Assembly: GCA_016744515.1 (NCBI GenBank) | Contig: JADGEF010000015.1 | Coordinates: 1 to 35,857, forward strand | Direction of reading: 5' to 3' | Source of the DNA: Marinifilaceae bacterium | GTDB lineage: Bacteria > Bacteroidota > Bacteroidia > Bacteroidales > Marinifilaceae | Length of the DNA: 35,857 nucleotides | In this document: positions 18,048 to 27,099 of the stretch, one piece after another | Layout: the number at the start of each line of letters is the position of its first letter | How positions within the stretch are numbered: the first letter of the stretch is position 1 | The notes under the pieces: model-generated | The model's input: only the letters and a program-made list of their open reading frames with translations | Told to the model about the DNA's origin: nothing | The model's database searches: none | Program-made: the position numbers and the translations under genes

Positions 18048-18596
18048 CTAGAAATACATCATCAGTGCAACTCCCAAGCCTAATCCAGCCAAAATTAATG
18101 ATACTTTGTGTTTATCGGTACGGAAAAGGCTGAGAACAAGTGTGCAGGCAAGTAAGCTTAAACAGCTAATCAGTAAAAAACCAGTGAAGCTCCCAAGGTT
18201 GTAACCCAAGTAATGAAATAGTTTTACGCTAGACCCAAGTGCTGCTTTATAATGTAAACTTAATACGAAGCCTTGCATAATTCCAATCAGAACAAAAATA
18301 TTGTAGTGTATTGCAGATACCTTATTGGAGAATATGGCATTTAAAGAAACGACGATTAAACTAATAATTGCAAGCAACTGAATGGTTCCTTTTGTAAGAC
18401 TGACTGCTTTAAAAAGCGATAATGATAAACCAACTAGGCTTCCAGAACAGAGTGCTAAAATGATTAGTAGATAGGTTTTCCAGTCTTTGAAACTAAAAAA
18501 GGCTCCAATAATTATTAGAAATAGAATTTGATGAATTGCAGAGAATTGGCACAAGTGTCTTAAAGCTATTTCGAAGCTATAAATAAGTTGATTCAT
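18048..18596 (-). CDS. HupE/UreJ_2-like membrane protein, histidines mostly lost
   Basis: A 182-residue protein with about six transmembrane helices. It lines up with HupE/UreJ_2 proteins of Bacteroidota: ALRHLCQFSAIHQILFLII corresponds to G..HI.D..AYDHILF, FKDWKTYLLII to LKDWKKVL, GIMQGFVLS to GLIHGLGFS, and NLGSFTGFLL to NIGLELGQ. One histidine of the usual metal-binding set is kept (ALRH); the DH pair, the GHS histidine and the GLIHG histidine are replaced. If the homology is right, the protein has the fold without most of the nickel/metal ligands. It precedes no obvious partner; the thioesterase gene lies 42 bp upstream on the same strand. Confidence 0.6.
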   Translation of the reverse strand: MNQLIYSFEIALRHLCQFSAIHQILFLIIIGAFFSFKDWKTYLLIILALCSGSLVGLSLSLFKAVSLTKGTIQLLAIISLIVVSLNAIFSNKVSAIHYNIFVLIGIMQGFVLSLHYKAALGSSVKLFHYLGYNLGSFTGFLLISCLSLLACTLVLSLFRTDKHKVSLILAGLGLGVALMMYF

Positions 18597-18638
18597 AAAG
18601 ATAATTGATAATTAAAGGTTCTGATTTTAATCAGTTAT

Positions 18639-19427
18639 TTAGTTAATAGTATTAAAAATGATTCGAGCACGGCAGTTTTCTTTGCCTGTCGTCTTACTTG
18701 CAATTTTGCAATTCATATGATTATCATCATCCAGTTCTTGGAAAATTTGAATTTGCTCGTTTAGCTTTAGTTCATGCAGAAAATTTATTTCCAGTTCAGA
18801 AATTGTTTTCTTTGTTAAAGTCTCTGAAGGAAAAGCATCAATTAACCATTTTAGATATTTCACGTTGTTGACATGACGATTAATATCAATATCACTGTAG
18901 TGAACTTTGATTTCTTCTATTAATTCTGCTCTTTTTGATAGAGGCGTTAGTTTCTCTAATTCACTTTCAAATACCTCAGAATAATCTCCCAATGGCATTT
19001 GCTTCACAATTCCGTGAGGACGAATGGGGCGATGGCTATTTAGGTCAACAACTAACCAATAAGAAGAGGCTAAAGCTATCATTTTATTAGCCCGATCGTA
19101 AATGCGAAAATCTCGTGCACCGAACAAACCTTTTATTCCAGTAGGAAAAGTCTCAATTCGAATAGTTTCTTTCCATTTTGCGGGTCGCATGATTTTAATT
19201 TTCATACGAGACAGAACCCAAGCATGATTATTCTGACTCAAATCATTTATGCCTTGTCCAATCTTATCGACGTGATTGCCTGCAATCTCTTGTAAGTAAT
19301 TGCAAATGCTTGTGAGTTTAGCATTCCCATGCCAATCGCTATCAAAAGAGCCGATAGTGAATTCCTGATTGTATATGCTTAAATCTGTCATCTGAATAGT
19401 CATATTGTTCTTATGAGCGTCTTGCAT
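18639..19427 (-). CDS. Acyl-ACP thioesterase
   Basis: A 262-residue double-hotdog enzyme that hydrolyses acyl-acyl carrier protein to free fatty acid. The first hotdog has SDWHGNAKLTSICNYLQEIAG and NHAWVLSRMKIKI. The second carries HYSDIDINRHVNNVKYL, seen as DIDINRHVNN, containing the catalytic Asn and His of FatA/FatB-type enzymes. Length agrees with the bacterial family. The frame opens at 19427, overlapping the DUF4105 gene by 17 bp; MTIQMTDLSIYNQEF starting at 19403, 8 bp past that gene's stop, is the more likely start. Translational coupling with the DUF4105 gene is likely. It probably supplies fatty acids for membrane remodelling or degradation. Confidence 0.92.
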   Translation of the reverse strand: MQDAHKNNMTIQMTDLSIYNQEFTIGSFDSDWHGNAKLTSICNYLQEIAGNHVDKIGQGINDLSQNNHAWVLSRMKIKIMRPAKWKETIRIETFPTGIKGLFGARDFRIYDRANKMIALASSYWLVVDLNSHRPIRPHGIVKQMPLGDYSEVFESELEKLTPLSKRAELIEEIKVHYSDIDINRHVNNVKYLKWLIDAFPSETLTKKTISELEINFLHELKLNEQIQIFQELDDDNHMNCKIASKTTGKENCRARIIFNTIN

Positions 19428-20592
19428 TATAAATTGATCGAATAAGAATTAAAACTACAAAAGGTAAAATTGTATATGGTAAAGACTGTGGCAAAATTGG
19501 CCATGCAGCGATAAGTAAAAGAATAAAAATTGAATGATATTTGAAATAACTTTTTACCCAAGTTGGTCTATTTTTTCTAAAAAGGATAGTGATTAATGGT
19601 AAGTGGATTGGTAAAGCCCAAAGAACATTATAGTTTGGCCTCATTGCAAGATGATCTGTAAATCCCCAAAGAAATATAATGACCAAGCCGAATAGAGCAG
19701 TACTACCAAAGACAAGTACATCAAGCAGGACGAATCGCTTTTTGTTATTAATAGAGCTTAAGGTCAGTAGTAGTCCAATTAAAGCAATAATTCCAAAAAC
19801 GAAAAGTGGGTGTTTATACCATGGAGTAGGTGTTTGGCTTCTTCTTTCGCTAAGAATGATATTTTCTTTACTAACAAGCTTGGTGGTTTGATTGTTCTGG
19901 GTAATCAAAGCTTGATCGAAACCAATTTTTAGCATGTCGGGTAAGAACATTTTCTTATAATTGCTAGCATTAGCATCACATGTTAAGCCTAATGCCAAAT
20001 GTATTCCTGTATAGATCCATGGCGTTTCGGTCATATATAAACTAAGTAGCTCACGGTAGCTTTGCTCACTCGTGATATTTGAATCTTTATATTCAAGCTG
20101 ACCTACAATTTCTTTTTGAATGATGTCGCGAATCATTGTAGAGCAGTTTTTGAATAGGAAATCGTAGGTGTAATATCGATTCTCTTGACGATAATTCTTT
20201 TCTAATGCCTGAAGTAATTTTTGTTTAGACTCTGTGCTTAAATTTAATTCTTGTTCTACGATGGACTGTTTATTGTATTTGTAAGCTCTTTTGAAGCGCT
20301 CAAAAGAACCAATACCGAGACTGTATTTTAATTTTCCTCTAACAAATTTAGGATAGAAGTTTGGTGTGTTAAAATCAAAGATGCCATAGTTAAAAACGAT
20401 ATCTAATTTTTTAGAAGGATCCTGCACACGAATGGCTGAATGTCCAAACAAAGAGTAGAGCTCTAATCCTGGTGAACAGGTAAGTAGACTGATCTTAATC
20501 TTGTCGGTATGATTTTGTGTTTGCGCTTGTGCTTTATTTGTTGGATTAACGAATAAAATTGCAAGGATGAGGCATATAATCAGATTTCGCAT
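19411..20592 (-). CDS. DUF4105 membrane protein (Lnb-type N-terminal periplasmic domain)
   Basis: A 393-residue protein with a signal peptide (about 1-24, ending AQAQT). The N-terminal domain has CSPGLELYSLFGHSAIRV, FNYGIFDF, VRGKLKYSLGIG, YTYDFLFKNCST: this is DUF4105, a NlpC/P60-like fold with Cys/His positions (LFGHSA, NCST) suggestive of an amidase or transferase. The C-terminal third has four transmembrane helices, with a HLAMRPNYNVLWALPIHL segment typical of the Bacteroidota version. The active domain should face the periplasm. It is coupled to the acyl-ACP thioesterase gene, a hint of a link to lipid or lipoprotein metabolism, which is inference. Confidence 0.88.
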   Translation of the reverse strand: MRNLIICLILAILFVNPTNKAQAQTQNHTDKIKISLLTCSPGLELYSLFGHSAIRVQDPSKKLDIVFNYGIFDFNTPNFYPKFVRGKLKYSLGIGSFERFKRAYKYNKQSIVEQELNLSTESKQKLLQALEKNYRQENRYYTYDFLFKNCSTMIRDIIQKEIVGQLEYKDSNITSEQSYRELLSLYMTETPWIYTGIHLALGLTCDANASNYKKMFLPDMLKIGFDQALITQNNQTTKLVSKENIILSERRSQTPTPWYKHPLFVFGIIALIGLLLTLSSINNKKRFVLLDVLVFGSTALFGLVIIFLWGFTDHLAMRPNYNVLWALPIHLPLITILFRKNRPTWVKSYFKYHSIFILLLIAAWPILPQSLPYTILPFVVLILIRSIYNARRS

Positions 20593-20700
20593 AGTAGAAT
20601 GTTATTTCACTTCGAAGATAATGATTTTTGTAGCTTGGATGTTAAATAGCTATAGGAAGATTCCTTCTTTTTTTTGAAATGGTGTAATTTTAAAAGAAAC

Positions 20701-20725
20701 TGCCCCATTCGTATTGAATAGGGCA
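20701..20725 (-). terminator. Probable terminator after the LolA-like gene
   Basis: TGCCCCATTC (20701-20710) pairs with GAATAGGGCA (20716-20725) with one G-U pair. On the minus strand it is followed by a T-rich tract (GTTTCTTTT). It separates the ftsK-lolA unit from the DUF4105 gene. Confidence 0.65.
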
Positions 20726-20870
20726 ATTAAAATGTATTGTATTATCTATAAGTACTTAGAGTTAATAAGTATTTAAAGTATTTATGAGTTTAAAATTAGT
20801 AAGTTGTGTTATTTACTAATAAGTACTCAAGGCACTTTTAACTTTAGGCACTCATTATTAATGTAAATCA

Positions 20871-21512
20871 TTATCTCATATCAACAACTTCCACATCTGG
20901 ATTGGCTGTTTGATCGAAAACAAAATCAGAATCCTTAAATTCTACGTTAGGCTCAAATTTCTTTATTTTAATGGTGATGTTATTACCATCTTTTCCGATT
21001 GAAACCAGAGATTTCATTTCTAAACTTTTTGTATCAATATGCAACCTGATGCGTGAAAAAGGTTTTTCTTCATCTAAAGGGAATAGGTCTATAACATGAA
21101 AAGTTCCTGCTGGAGTTGTTTGTTCTTCAATGTAGCTAAACTTAAATCCTGTTTCGTATAGATTGAAAATTTGTGTTGGATTCAAGCCTTCTTCTTCATT
21201 TTCATCTGATTCTTTTATATTTACTTCTTCAGCATCTACAAGGTGTTGGTAGATAGTTTTACCATCAAAATATGTGTAGACATCCATTAAGTATAAACGA
21301 TACTTATCACCTTTTAAAATAATGTTCCCATCTGAGCTTTCATGAATATCTTCCTCTGCATTATCCATATTAAAGGTAAAATCAGCTTTAACACTGTTAT
21401 ATTCTTTATTGATTGCAGAAACTTTGTCCAAAATTGTTTTTGCCTTATTTTCTTGGGCAGAAACATTCAAGCTTATTAGTGTAATAAATAATAGTGAAAT
21501 ATACTTTGTCAT
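20871..21512 (-). CDS. LolA-like periplasmic outer-membrane lipoprotein carrier
   Basis: A 213-residue protein with a signal peptide (1-19, cleavage after VSAQE-type sequence). Mature part: AKTILDKVSAINKEYNSVKADFTFNM, a DGNIILKGDKYRLYLMD strand pair, FDGKTIYQHL, and DKDSL-like helices, matching the LolA/LolB half-barrel that carries lipoprotein acyl chains across the periplasm. The later part (LNPTQIFNLYETGFKFSY, HVIDLFPLD, IRLHIDTKSLEMKSLVSIGKDGN) is standard for Bacteroidota LolA homologues downstream of ftsK. It is 78 bp from ftsK on the same strand, a conserved arrangement in many genomes. Length is close to the family's usual 200. Confidence 0.88.
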   Translation of the reverse strand: MTKYISLLFITLISLNVSAQENKAKTILDKVSAINKEYNSVKADFTFNMDNAEEDIHESSDGNIILKGDKYRLYLMDVYTYFDGKTIYQHLVDAEEVNIKESDENEEEGLNPTQIFNLYETGFKFSYIEEQTTPAGTFHVIDLFPLDEEKPFSRIRLHIDTKSLEMKSLVSIGKDGNNITIKIKKFEPNVEFKDSDFVFDQTANPDVEVVDMR

Positions 21513-21590
21513 ATTCTTAATGTTTATTCTTTTTTATGAATCCAAAATTATTTTTGTAATGACGTTAATAAATCAAATATTGTGCCAGTA

Positions 21591-24029
21591 TTAGGTTAAT
21601 ACTTGAGTTAATAATTTTTCTAACGAATATTCATCAGGCACGAGAACCTGACGAGCTTTACTTCCTTCGAAAGGACCTACTATACCAGCAGCTTCAAGTT
21701 GATCAACAATTCGTCCTGCTCGGTTATATCCGATTGAAAAACGACGCTGTATAGCAGACGTAGAACCTTGCTGAGAACCAACAACCAATCGGGCTGCTTC
21801 TTCAAATAGAACATCACGTTTTTGTAAATCAACCTCAGCTGTGTTTTCACTGTGCTCAGCTATATATTCAGGTAGCATTAAGGCTGTTGGATAAGCCTGT
21901 TGTTTTTGAATGTATTCAGTAAGGGCTTCAACTTCTGGTGTATCAACAAAAGCACATTGCACACGAATCAATTCACTTCCTTGTGAGATAAGCATATCAC
22001 CTCTACCTATTAATTGATTGGCTCCAGGACTATCTAAAATTGTACGAGAATCAATCATTGAGGCAACTTTAAATGCAATACGTGCAGGAAAGTTGGCTTT
22101 TATAACACCGGTAATAATATTGGTAGATGGTCGTTGAGTTGCAATAATCATATGTATACCAATGGCACGAGCCAGCTGAGCAATACGAGCAATAGGCGTT
22201 TCAACTTCTTTACCAGCTGTCATAATTAAATCGGCAAATTCATCAATAATTACAACAATGTAGGGTAAGTATCGGTGTCCATTTTCTGGATTTAGTTTGC
22301 GAGTAACAAATTTCTTGTTGTATTCCAGTATGTTACGAGTGTGTGCTTTCTTGAGTAAATCGTAACGAGCATCCATTTCAACACATAATGAATTTAGTGT
22401 TGAAATTACTTTATTAATATCAGTAATAATAGCTTCTTCTTCCTCAGGAAGTTTAGCTAAGAAATGCTTTTCAATAGTTGAATAAATATTTAATTCCACC
22501 TTTTTCGGGTCGATTAGAACAAACTTAAGTTGAGAAGGATGTTTTTTGTAAAGTAAAGATGTAATAATGGCATTCAGACCAACCGATTTACCTTGTCCTG
22601 TAGCACCAGCAACAAGTAAGTGAGGCATTTTTGCAAGATCAAGCGTATAGGTTTCATTTGAAATTGTTTTACCCAATGCTACAGGAAGTGCATACTTAGA
22701 TTCTTGGAATTTCTTTGAAGCAATAATATTCTTCATCGAAACAATCTCTGGAGTTCTATTTGGAACTTCAATACCAATGGTTCCACGTCCAGGAATTGGT
22801 GCAATAATACGAATACCTAATGCAGACAAACTTAAGGCAATATCATCTTCAAGGTTTTTAATTTTTGATATTCTAACTCCGGGAGCTGGAACAATCTCAT
22901 ATAAGGTGACTGTGGGGCCAATTGTTGCTTTAATCTGAGTAATTTCAATTTTATAATTACGAAGAGTATCTACAATTTTAATTTTATTACTCTCGAGTTC
23001 TTCTTTACTAACTTCCGAATTGTGAATATGATGATCTTCTAATAAATCAAGAGTTGGATATTTGTAATTTGAAAGATCAAGAGTTGGGTCGAAATCTTCC
23101 ATAGGAGTATGATTAATTGAAACACTTTCTTCTTTAATACGTGTTGTTTCAATAGTTAATTCAACACTTTCATCCCCTTTGTCTTGTTTCTTTGAGCTAG
23201 GTGCTTGTTCAGAATCAATATCTAGTTTAATCTCACTAGTTTTATCAATTAGCAGTTCTTCTTCAAGCTCGGTAATAAATTCGTTTTCAAGTTCAAGTTT
23301 TAATTCATCACTGCTTGTTTCTTCAAATTGACTAGGACTCACTATAAGTTCATCATTTAAAGCAGATTCTTTTTGAATATCTTCTTCGTCAAGTTCTAGC
23401 TCGTTTACTTCAGGTTTTGCCTTTCTTTTAAAAGGTTTTTTCATATGACTTACTGCATTGTTGAAACCAAAGGCAACTAGAGTGAAAAAGCAGATGATGA
23501 TGACAAAAAGAGTTCCTACATTTCCAATAAGTGATATTAGCCATTCACTTATGAAATAACCGTGAGCTCCACCTAAATAAAGAAAATTTGTAGTGGGTGA
23601 ATCCACAAATAAGAAAGCTAAAAGGACAGATGCCCATATGCTAAATAGTAGTGTGTAGAGAATGCTTTTTTTAAGTGATTGTATCTTTATACCAAATAAT
23701 CGAATTGATAAAATAGTTAAAACATAAAGAATAGAACAAGCTGCTAATCCAAAGCCTTTGTTTATTAGCAGGTTAGAAAGGAATGCCCCAGTTTTACCAG
23801 TCCAGTTTTCTACTCTGATTCCTGAATTGGAAAGTAATTCAAGTAATTGAATATCCAGTTTAGATTGATCTGCACCTCCAGTGAAAAAGAAGGATACAAA
23901 AGCTAGTCCTAGATATATGGTAAATAAACTAGAGCTGATGCCTAGAATAAATCGAATGCGTTCATCAACTAAAAAAGAGGGTTTAGTAAACCATTTCTTT
24001 TTAACTTTAGTATTTCTTTTTTTTGCCAT
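21591..24029 (-). CDS. ftsK: DNA translocase FtsK/SpoIIIE
   Basis: An 812-residue division-site DNA pump. Four hydrophobic segments lie within the first 180 residues. An acidic, Glu-rich linker follows (about 195-320), much shorter than in E. coli. The motor has Walker A GATGQGKSVGLN (near residue 475) and Walker B YIVVIIDEFADLIM. The RQSRAIGIH-like part appears as QLARAIGIHMIIATQRPS, and SRTILDSPGANQLIGRGDML matches the family. The C-terminal gamma winged helix (SAIQRRFSIGYNRAGRIVDQLEAAGIVGP) reads chromosome-orienting sequences. All key residues are present. It pumps chromosome ends apart at the septum and activates XerCD resolution. Confidence 0.97.
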   Translation of the reverse strand: MAKKRNTKVKKKWFTKPSFLVDERIRFILGISSSLFTIYLGLAFVSFFFTGGADQSKLDIQLLELLSNSGIRVENWTGKTGAFLSNLLINKGFGLAACSILYVLTILSIRLFGIKIQSLKKSILYTLLFSIWASVLLAFLFVDSPTTNFLYLGGAHGYFISEWLISLIGNVGTLFVIIICFFTLVAFGFNNAVSHMKKPFKRKAKPEVNELELDEEDIQKESALNDELIVSPSQFEETSSDELKLELENEFITELEEELLIDKTSEIKLDIDSEQAPSSKKQDKGDESVELTIETTRIKEESVSINHTPMEDFDPTLDLSNYKYPTLDLLEDHHIHNSEVSKEELESNKIKIVDTLRNYKIEITQIKATIGPTVTLYEIVPAPGVRISKIKNLEDDIALSLSALGIRIIAPIPGRGTIGIEVPNRTPEIVSMKNIIASKKFQESKYALPVALGKTISNETYTLDLAKMPHLLVAGATGQGKSVGLNAIITSLLYKKHPSQLKFVLIDPKKVELNIYSTIEKHFLAKLPEEEEAIITDINKVISTLNSLCVEMDARYDLLKKAHTRNILEYNKKFVTRKLNPENGHRYLPYIVVIIDEFADLIMTAGKEVETPIARIAQLARAIGIHMIIATQRPSTNIITGVIKANFPARIAFKVASMIDSRTILDSPGANQLIGRGDMLISQGSELIRVQCAFVDTPEVEALTEYIQKQQAYPTALMLPEYIAEHSENTAEVDLQKRDVLFEEAARLVVGSQQGSTSAIQRRFSIGYNRAGRIVDQLEAAGIVGPFEGSKARQVLVPDEYSLEKLLTQVLT

Positions 24030-24272
24030 TGAGTATATTTTTCCTGCTTATAATCTGATGTGAAAGTAATAAAAATAGGGCGTAATTCCACATGAAAGCA
24101 GGCATAGAAATTTCGTGCACAGTCTATGTGATTAGAAACTAAATGGGAACGGATTTTGTTAACAATTATTGTTTATGGAATACATATATAATCCCAAAGG
24201 TCACCAAGTAACTTGTAAGCTTCTAGGATAAATTTGAGAAAGTAGAATAATGTATTGAGGTAGGGAGTACTT

Positions 24273-24950
24273 CTATTTAAAGCTTAATACGTATTTTAAG
24301 ATTGTTTTAGCATCAGATTTCACATAGTCTGAAGGGACAAGGAATTCATCCTTGCTAACAGGAGTCATGCTAATATTCTGTGCAGAAAATTTAGCTGTTA
24401 TCTCATTCAGAGTAGTCTCAAATTCAAGTAAAACGCCATTGATTTTACCGAAAGGTGTATTTCTGTTTGGGTTTTCTAAACAAATATCTTCTGTGTAGTA
24501 AACATCAATAGGCTTAGGTATTTCTTCTATAAAAACTCTAGCCAATTTGCATTTATATCCAGCAATTACTTTATCTGTTTTAAGATATTTTATTTTAGTT
24601 GCTAGTTTATGGTTGTAGATAAAAGGAATTTCATTATTGCCAAATTCGTAGTTCATCTTATTGTTAAGAATTTTAAAAAGAAGAGAATTCGTGGATTCAT
24701 CAATGTTTGAAATAAACTTAGTGCTGAAAAACCCTAAATAACCTTCAGATAAAATAGAAATATTGTTGTTTTTAAATTTATACTCAACCTGAGTAGGAAG
24801 GAGAGCTACAATTGGATTTGAATCCTCGCTGGTTTCATAACACACCTTATAAGTAATTGTACCTTCTGCATCAGTCTTAATTTTGTCTGATTTGCTAGAG
24901 CAAGATATAAATAAGTGTAAAATAATCAGTATAAGGGTTGTGTGCTTCAT
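24273..24950 (-). CDS. Putative lipoprotein, GLPGLI/DUF4412-like
   Basis: A 225-residue protein with a lipoprotein signal (hydrophobic core 5-15, lipobox FISC, Cys17, followed by SSKSDK). The body is beta-rich: AEGTITYKVCYE, a run of strands, then VIAGYKCKLARVFIEEIPKPIDVYYTEDI and NTPFGKINGVLLEFETTLNEITAKFSAQNIS. This alternation (G.YKC..A.V, YYT..I, G.LLE) recalls the GLPGLI or DUF4412 beta-sandwich lipoproteins of Bacteroidota, whose function is unknown. No terminator or operon partner is evident. The 243 bp to ftsK hold nothing I can name. Confidence 0.6.
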   Translation of the reverse strand: MKHTTLILIILHLFISCSSKSDKIKTDAEGTITYKVCYETSEDSNPIVALLPTQVEYKFKNNNISILSEGYLGFFSTKFISNIDESTNSLLFKILNNKMNYEFGNNEIPFIYNHKLATKIKYLKTDKVIAGYKCKLARVFIEEIPKPIDVYYTEDICLENPNRNTPFGKINGVLLEFETTLNEITAKFSAQNISMTPVSKDEFLVPSDYVKSDAKTILKYVLSFK

Positions 24951-25131
24951 ATAGTGGTTTTATTCTCTACTAAAAATAGATAAAAGCTAATACTAATCAA
25001 GCTTTAAGTTTAGTTCTTACATGAATTTATCGTATTCCAAGACGAAAGTAGTTAATTACTTTGTAAAACCATCTTCCAATTCAGTAGATGATTTATATAA
25101 ATACCTCAAGTTTCGCACCTAATTTAGGTTC

Positions 25132-26160
25132 TTAATAACTTTGAATAATAGAGGGTTCTTTTTCCGATAAAAAGATAAATTCACTACTATTGTTAATTAA
25201 TCCACGTGCAATCCTTTGAAAATCAATATCACTGGTTATTCTTTCCAAAATTATCATTATTTGATTAATAACCGCTAAAATCCTAACACTCAGTTTACAT
25301 TCAACATAATCTTACTTTAGTTTCCTAAATAAACCTCCGATTGTTTCGTAGGCTTCCATTCTATATCTAATGCTGGTCAGTAAATATTGAATCATGGTAA
25401 TTGTGGTTTGAGCGATTTGCACATCAAAATTTGTGGACTGACATGTTCCCAACTTAAACAATTGCTTGGCTTCTTTAAAAAAGACTTCAATAGTCCATCT
25501 AATGCTATAAATTTCAATCACTTTCACAAAACTCAGATTCGTATCTGTAGTTATAATTGTATGCCACTTACCATTGACGCCTCTTCTTGATTGAAAAATT
25601 GAAACCTTAACGCCATTAATATCAGAAATGTAATGATGATAGTAATATTTTAATCTTCTACATCTCTTAGACTTTACTGATTTGGTTTTCAAATTCTTTA
25701 GTGAAACAACCTGTCCTTCAACCATGATTTTACTATTGTATTTATACATACCTATCACATGTGTATTTGGATTGCTATTTCGTATTTTCTTTATCAATCC
25801 AATACCAGTAAACCAAGTGTCAATCAGGATGTAATCTACCTTTATCTTACGTTTACATATCCGAGAAAACATACTAATTAATGTATCTGTTTTCTTTATA
25901 TTCAACTCTGCATGTCGTTTGTAGGTTTTGGTCATTTTACAACGAGAAACACTTTTTTGCTTCTTTCGCTGCTTGCTTGTTAGTCCATATTTGTTTTTTG
26001 AATTCTTATTCTCTCTATGAAAACTAAAATCGACAGGGATAAAAACACTACCGTTCCAATAGCCCGCTACCAATAGCTTGAATCCGAAGTAAAATGTTTT
26101 GTTTACATGATTGAAAATCTTTGAAACACCCTCTATTGTTTTAATGCTAAAGTAAAAGAT
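25132..26160 (-). pseudogene. IS4-type (DDE) transposase remnant
   Basis: Readable frame runs from about 26160 (K-T-I-E-G-V-S-K-I-F-N-H-V) through the second catalytic Asp (VDYILIDTWFTG) and the Glu of the YREK-type block (IYSIRWTIEVFFKEAK), to GGLFRKLK and then TAA at 25314-25312. The same frame continues a further 59 codons (DYVECKLSVRIL... to IIQSY) and ends at TAA 25134-25132, giving the usual C-terminal helix. The inner TAA is one C-to-T change from CAA. The N-terminal part with the first Asp is gone, and an unrelated ATG frame at 26192 stops after 19 codons. The right IS end was not found; the left end may lie near 25100-25130. Confidence 0.85.
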
Positions 26161-26269
26161 TTCAGAAGATACTTAAGAGGTGTAGTCGACATAGACTTCT
26201 TTCTTTTTCGTTTAACTAAAATCTTTGCTTGATAAAATTATTGCAAAGAATGGGTATTGAACAAAATAA

Positions 26270-26376
26270 TAATCTATTTAGATTCGGTCTTCGGTTAAAC
26301 CCAGAAATTGTATGTGATCCCTACAAACCCCCATAGTGGACTTACACCACCTAGTTAATTACCATGCAAGGCAAAC
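26270..26376 (-). mobile_element. 5' fragment of a second group IIC intron
   Basis: On the minus strand from 26376 the sequence begins GTTTGCCTTGCATGG and continues with GGTGGTGTAAGTCC and ACTATGG, then CCGAATCTAAA. These are the first blocks of group IIC domain I as I recall them from the Oceanobacillus iheyensis ribozyme (GTGTGCC..GCATGG, GTGAGAGTCC, GGAATCTGAAG). The start directly follows the T-run of the rplT terminator, the class-C target. After about 100 nt the similarity ends and the IS4-type remnant follows; no reverse transcriptase or domain V is found downstream, so this is a dead end-piece. Confidence 0.7.
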
Positions 26377-26378
26377 AA

Positions 26379-26408
26379 AAAAGGACTTGCTCATGAGCAA
26401 ATCCTTTT
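26379..26408 (-). terminator. Terminator of the thrS-infC-rpmI-rplT operon
   Basis: AAAAGGACTTGCTC (26379-26392) pairs with GAGCAAATCCTTTT (26395-26408), with one wobble or mismatch, 22 bp past the rplT stop. On the minus strand it is followed by a T-run that borders the group IIC fragment. Confidence 0.88.
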
Positions 26409-26430
26409 CAAAGTAAAATAATCTATAATG

Positions 26431-26784
26431 CTATTTAGCTGCTTGAGCCTTTCCCACTACAGCTTTAAAAGCCTCTGGGTGGTTCATTGCTAAATCGGCC
26501 AAAACCTTACGGTTAATCTCGATATTAGCTTTATGCATTAGTCCGATTAATTGTGAATACGAAAGACCTTCAAGTCTTGCAGCAGCGTTGATACGCTGAA
26601 TCCACAATGCACGGAAATTTCCTTTTTTCTTTTTTCTATCACGGTAAGCATACTGCAAACCTTTTTCCCATGTATTCTTAGCTACTGTCCACACATTAGA
26701 TCTAGCACCAAAGTTACCTTTAGTTTCTTTAAGAATTTTCTTTCTTCTAGCTCTAGATGCTACAGAATTAACTGATCTTGGCAT
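26431..26784 (-). CDS. rplT: 50S ribosomal protein L20
   Basis: A 117-residue basic protein that binds 23S rRNA early in 50S assembly. It has the full family pattern: [19 protein letters not shown] at the N-terminus, [19 protein letters not shown] in the middle, and [16 protein letters not shown] at the end. Length is standard. It is the last gene of the thrS-infC-rpmI-rplT operon. In other bacteria L20 represses this operon through mRNA leader structures; here a palindromic hairpin sits at the rpmI end upstream of rplT. Confidence 0.98.
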   Translation of the reverse strand: MPRSVNSVASRARRKKILKETKGNFGARSNVWTVAKNTWEKGLQYAYRDRKKKKGNFRALWIQRINAAARLEGLSYSQLIGLMHKANIEINRKVLADLAMNHPEAFKAVVGKAQAAK

Positions 26785-26856
26785 AATTTTAAATTTTAGA
26801 ATGTTAGCGTTCCCATTGGGACTCTTTTGTGCTAAATCACTCGGTTAATAAACTTG

Positions 26857-26878
26857 AAAAAATCAAAAATGATTTTTT
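26857..26878 (-). promoter_or_regulatory. Palindromic hairpin at the rpmI-rplT junction
   Basis: AAAAAATCA (26857-26865) pairs perfectly with TGATTTTTT (26870-26878) with loop AAAA, overlapping the last bases of the rpmI stop codon. It is 72 bp from the rplT start and could attenuate transcription or stabilise the rpmI end. Confidence 0.4.
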
Positions 26879-27074
26879 ACAACATGTTAAGCATTAACTT
26901 AACATTCTTCTGGTCTGATTTATGAACTTCACCAAAATAAGTAAGATTTCTCTTTCTTTTTTTGCTTTTCTTAGTCAAGATATGACTTTTGAAAGCGTGC
27001 TTTCTTTTGATCTTTCCAGATGCAGTCAAAGTAAATCTTTTCTTTGCGCTGCAGTTTGTTTTCATCTTAGGCAT
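26877..27074 (-). CDS. rpmI: 50S ribosomal protein L35
   Basis: A 65-residue, very basic protein of the large ribosomal subunit. [14 protein letters not shown], the [23 protein letters not shown] stretch (seen in parts) and the hydrophobic end LMLNML are typical. Length is normal. It sits 25 bp after infC and 92 bp before rplT in the usual gene order. Confidence 0.97.
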   Translation of the reverse strand: MPKMKTNCSAKKRFTLTASGKIKRKHAFKSHILTKKSKKRKRNLTYFGEVHKSDQKNVKLMLNML

Positions 27075-27099
27075 TGTACAAACTTATTGATTATATAAA

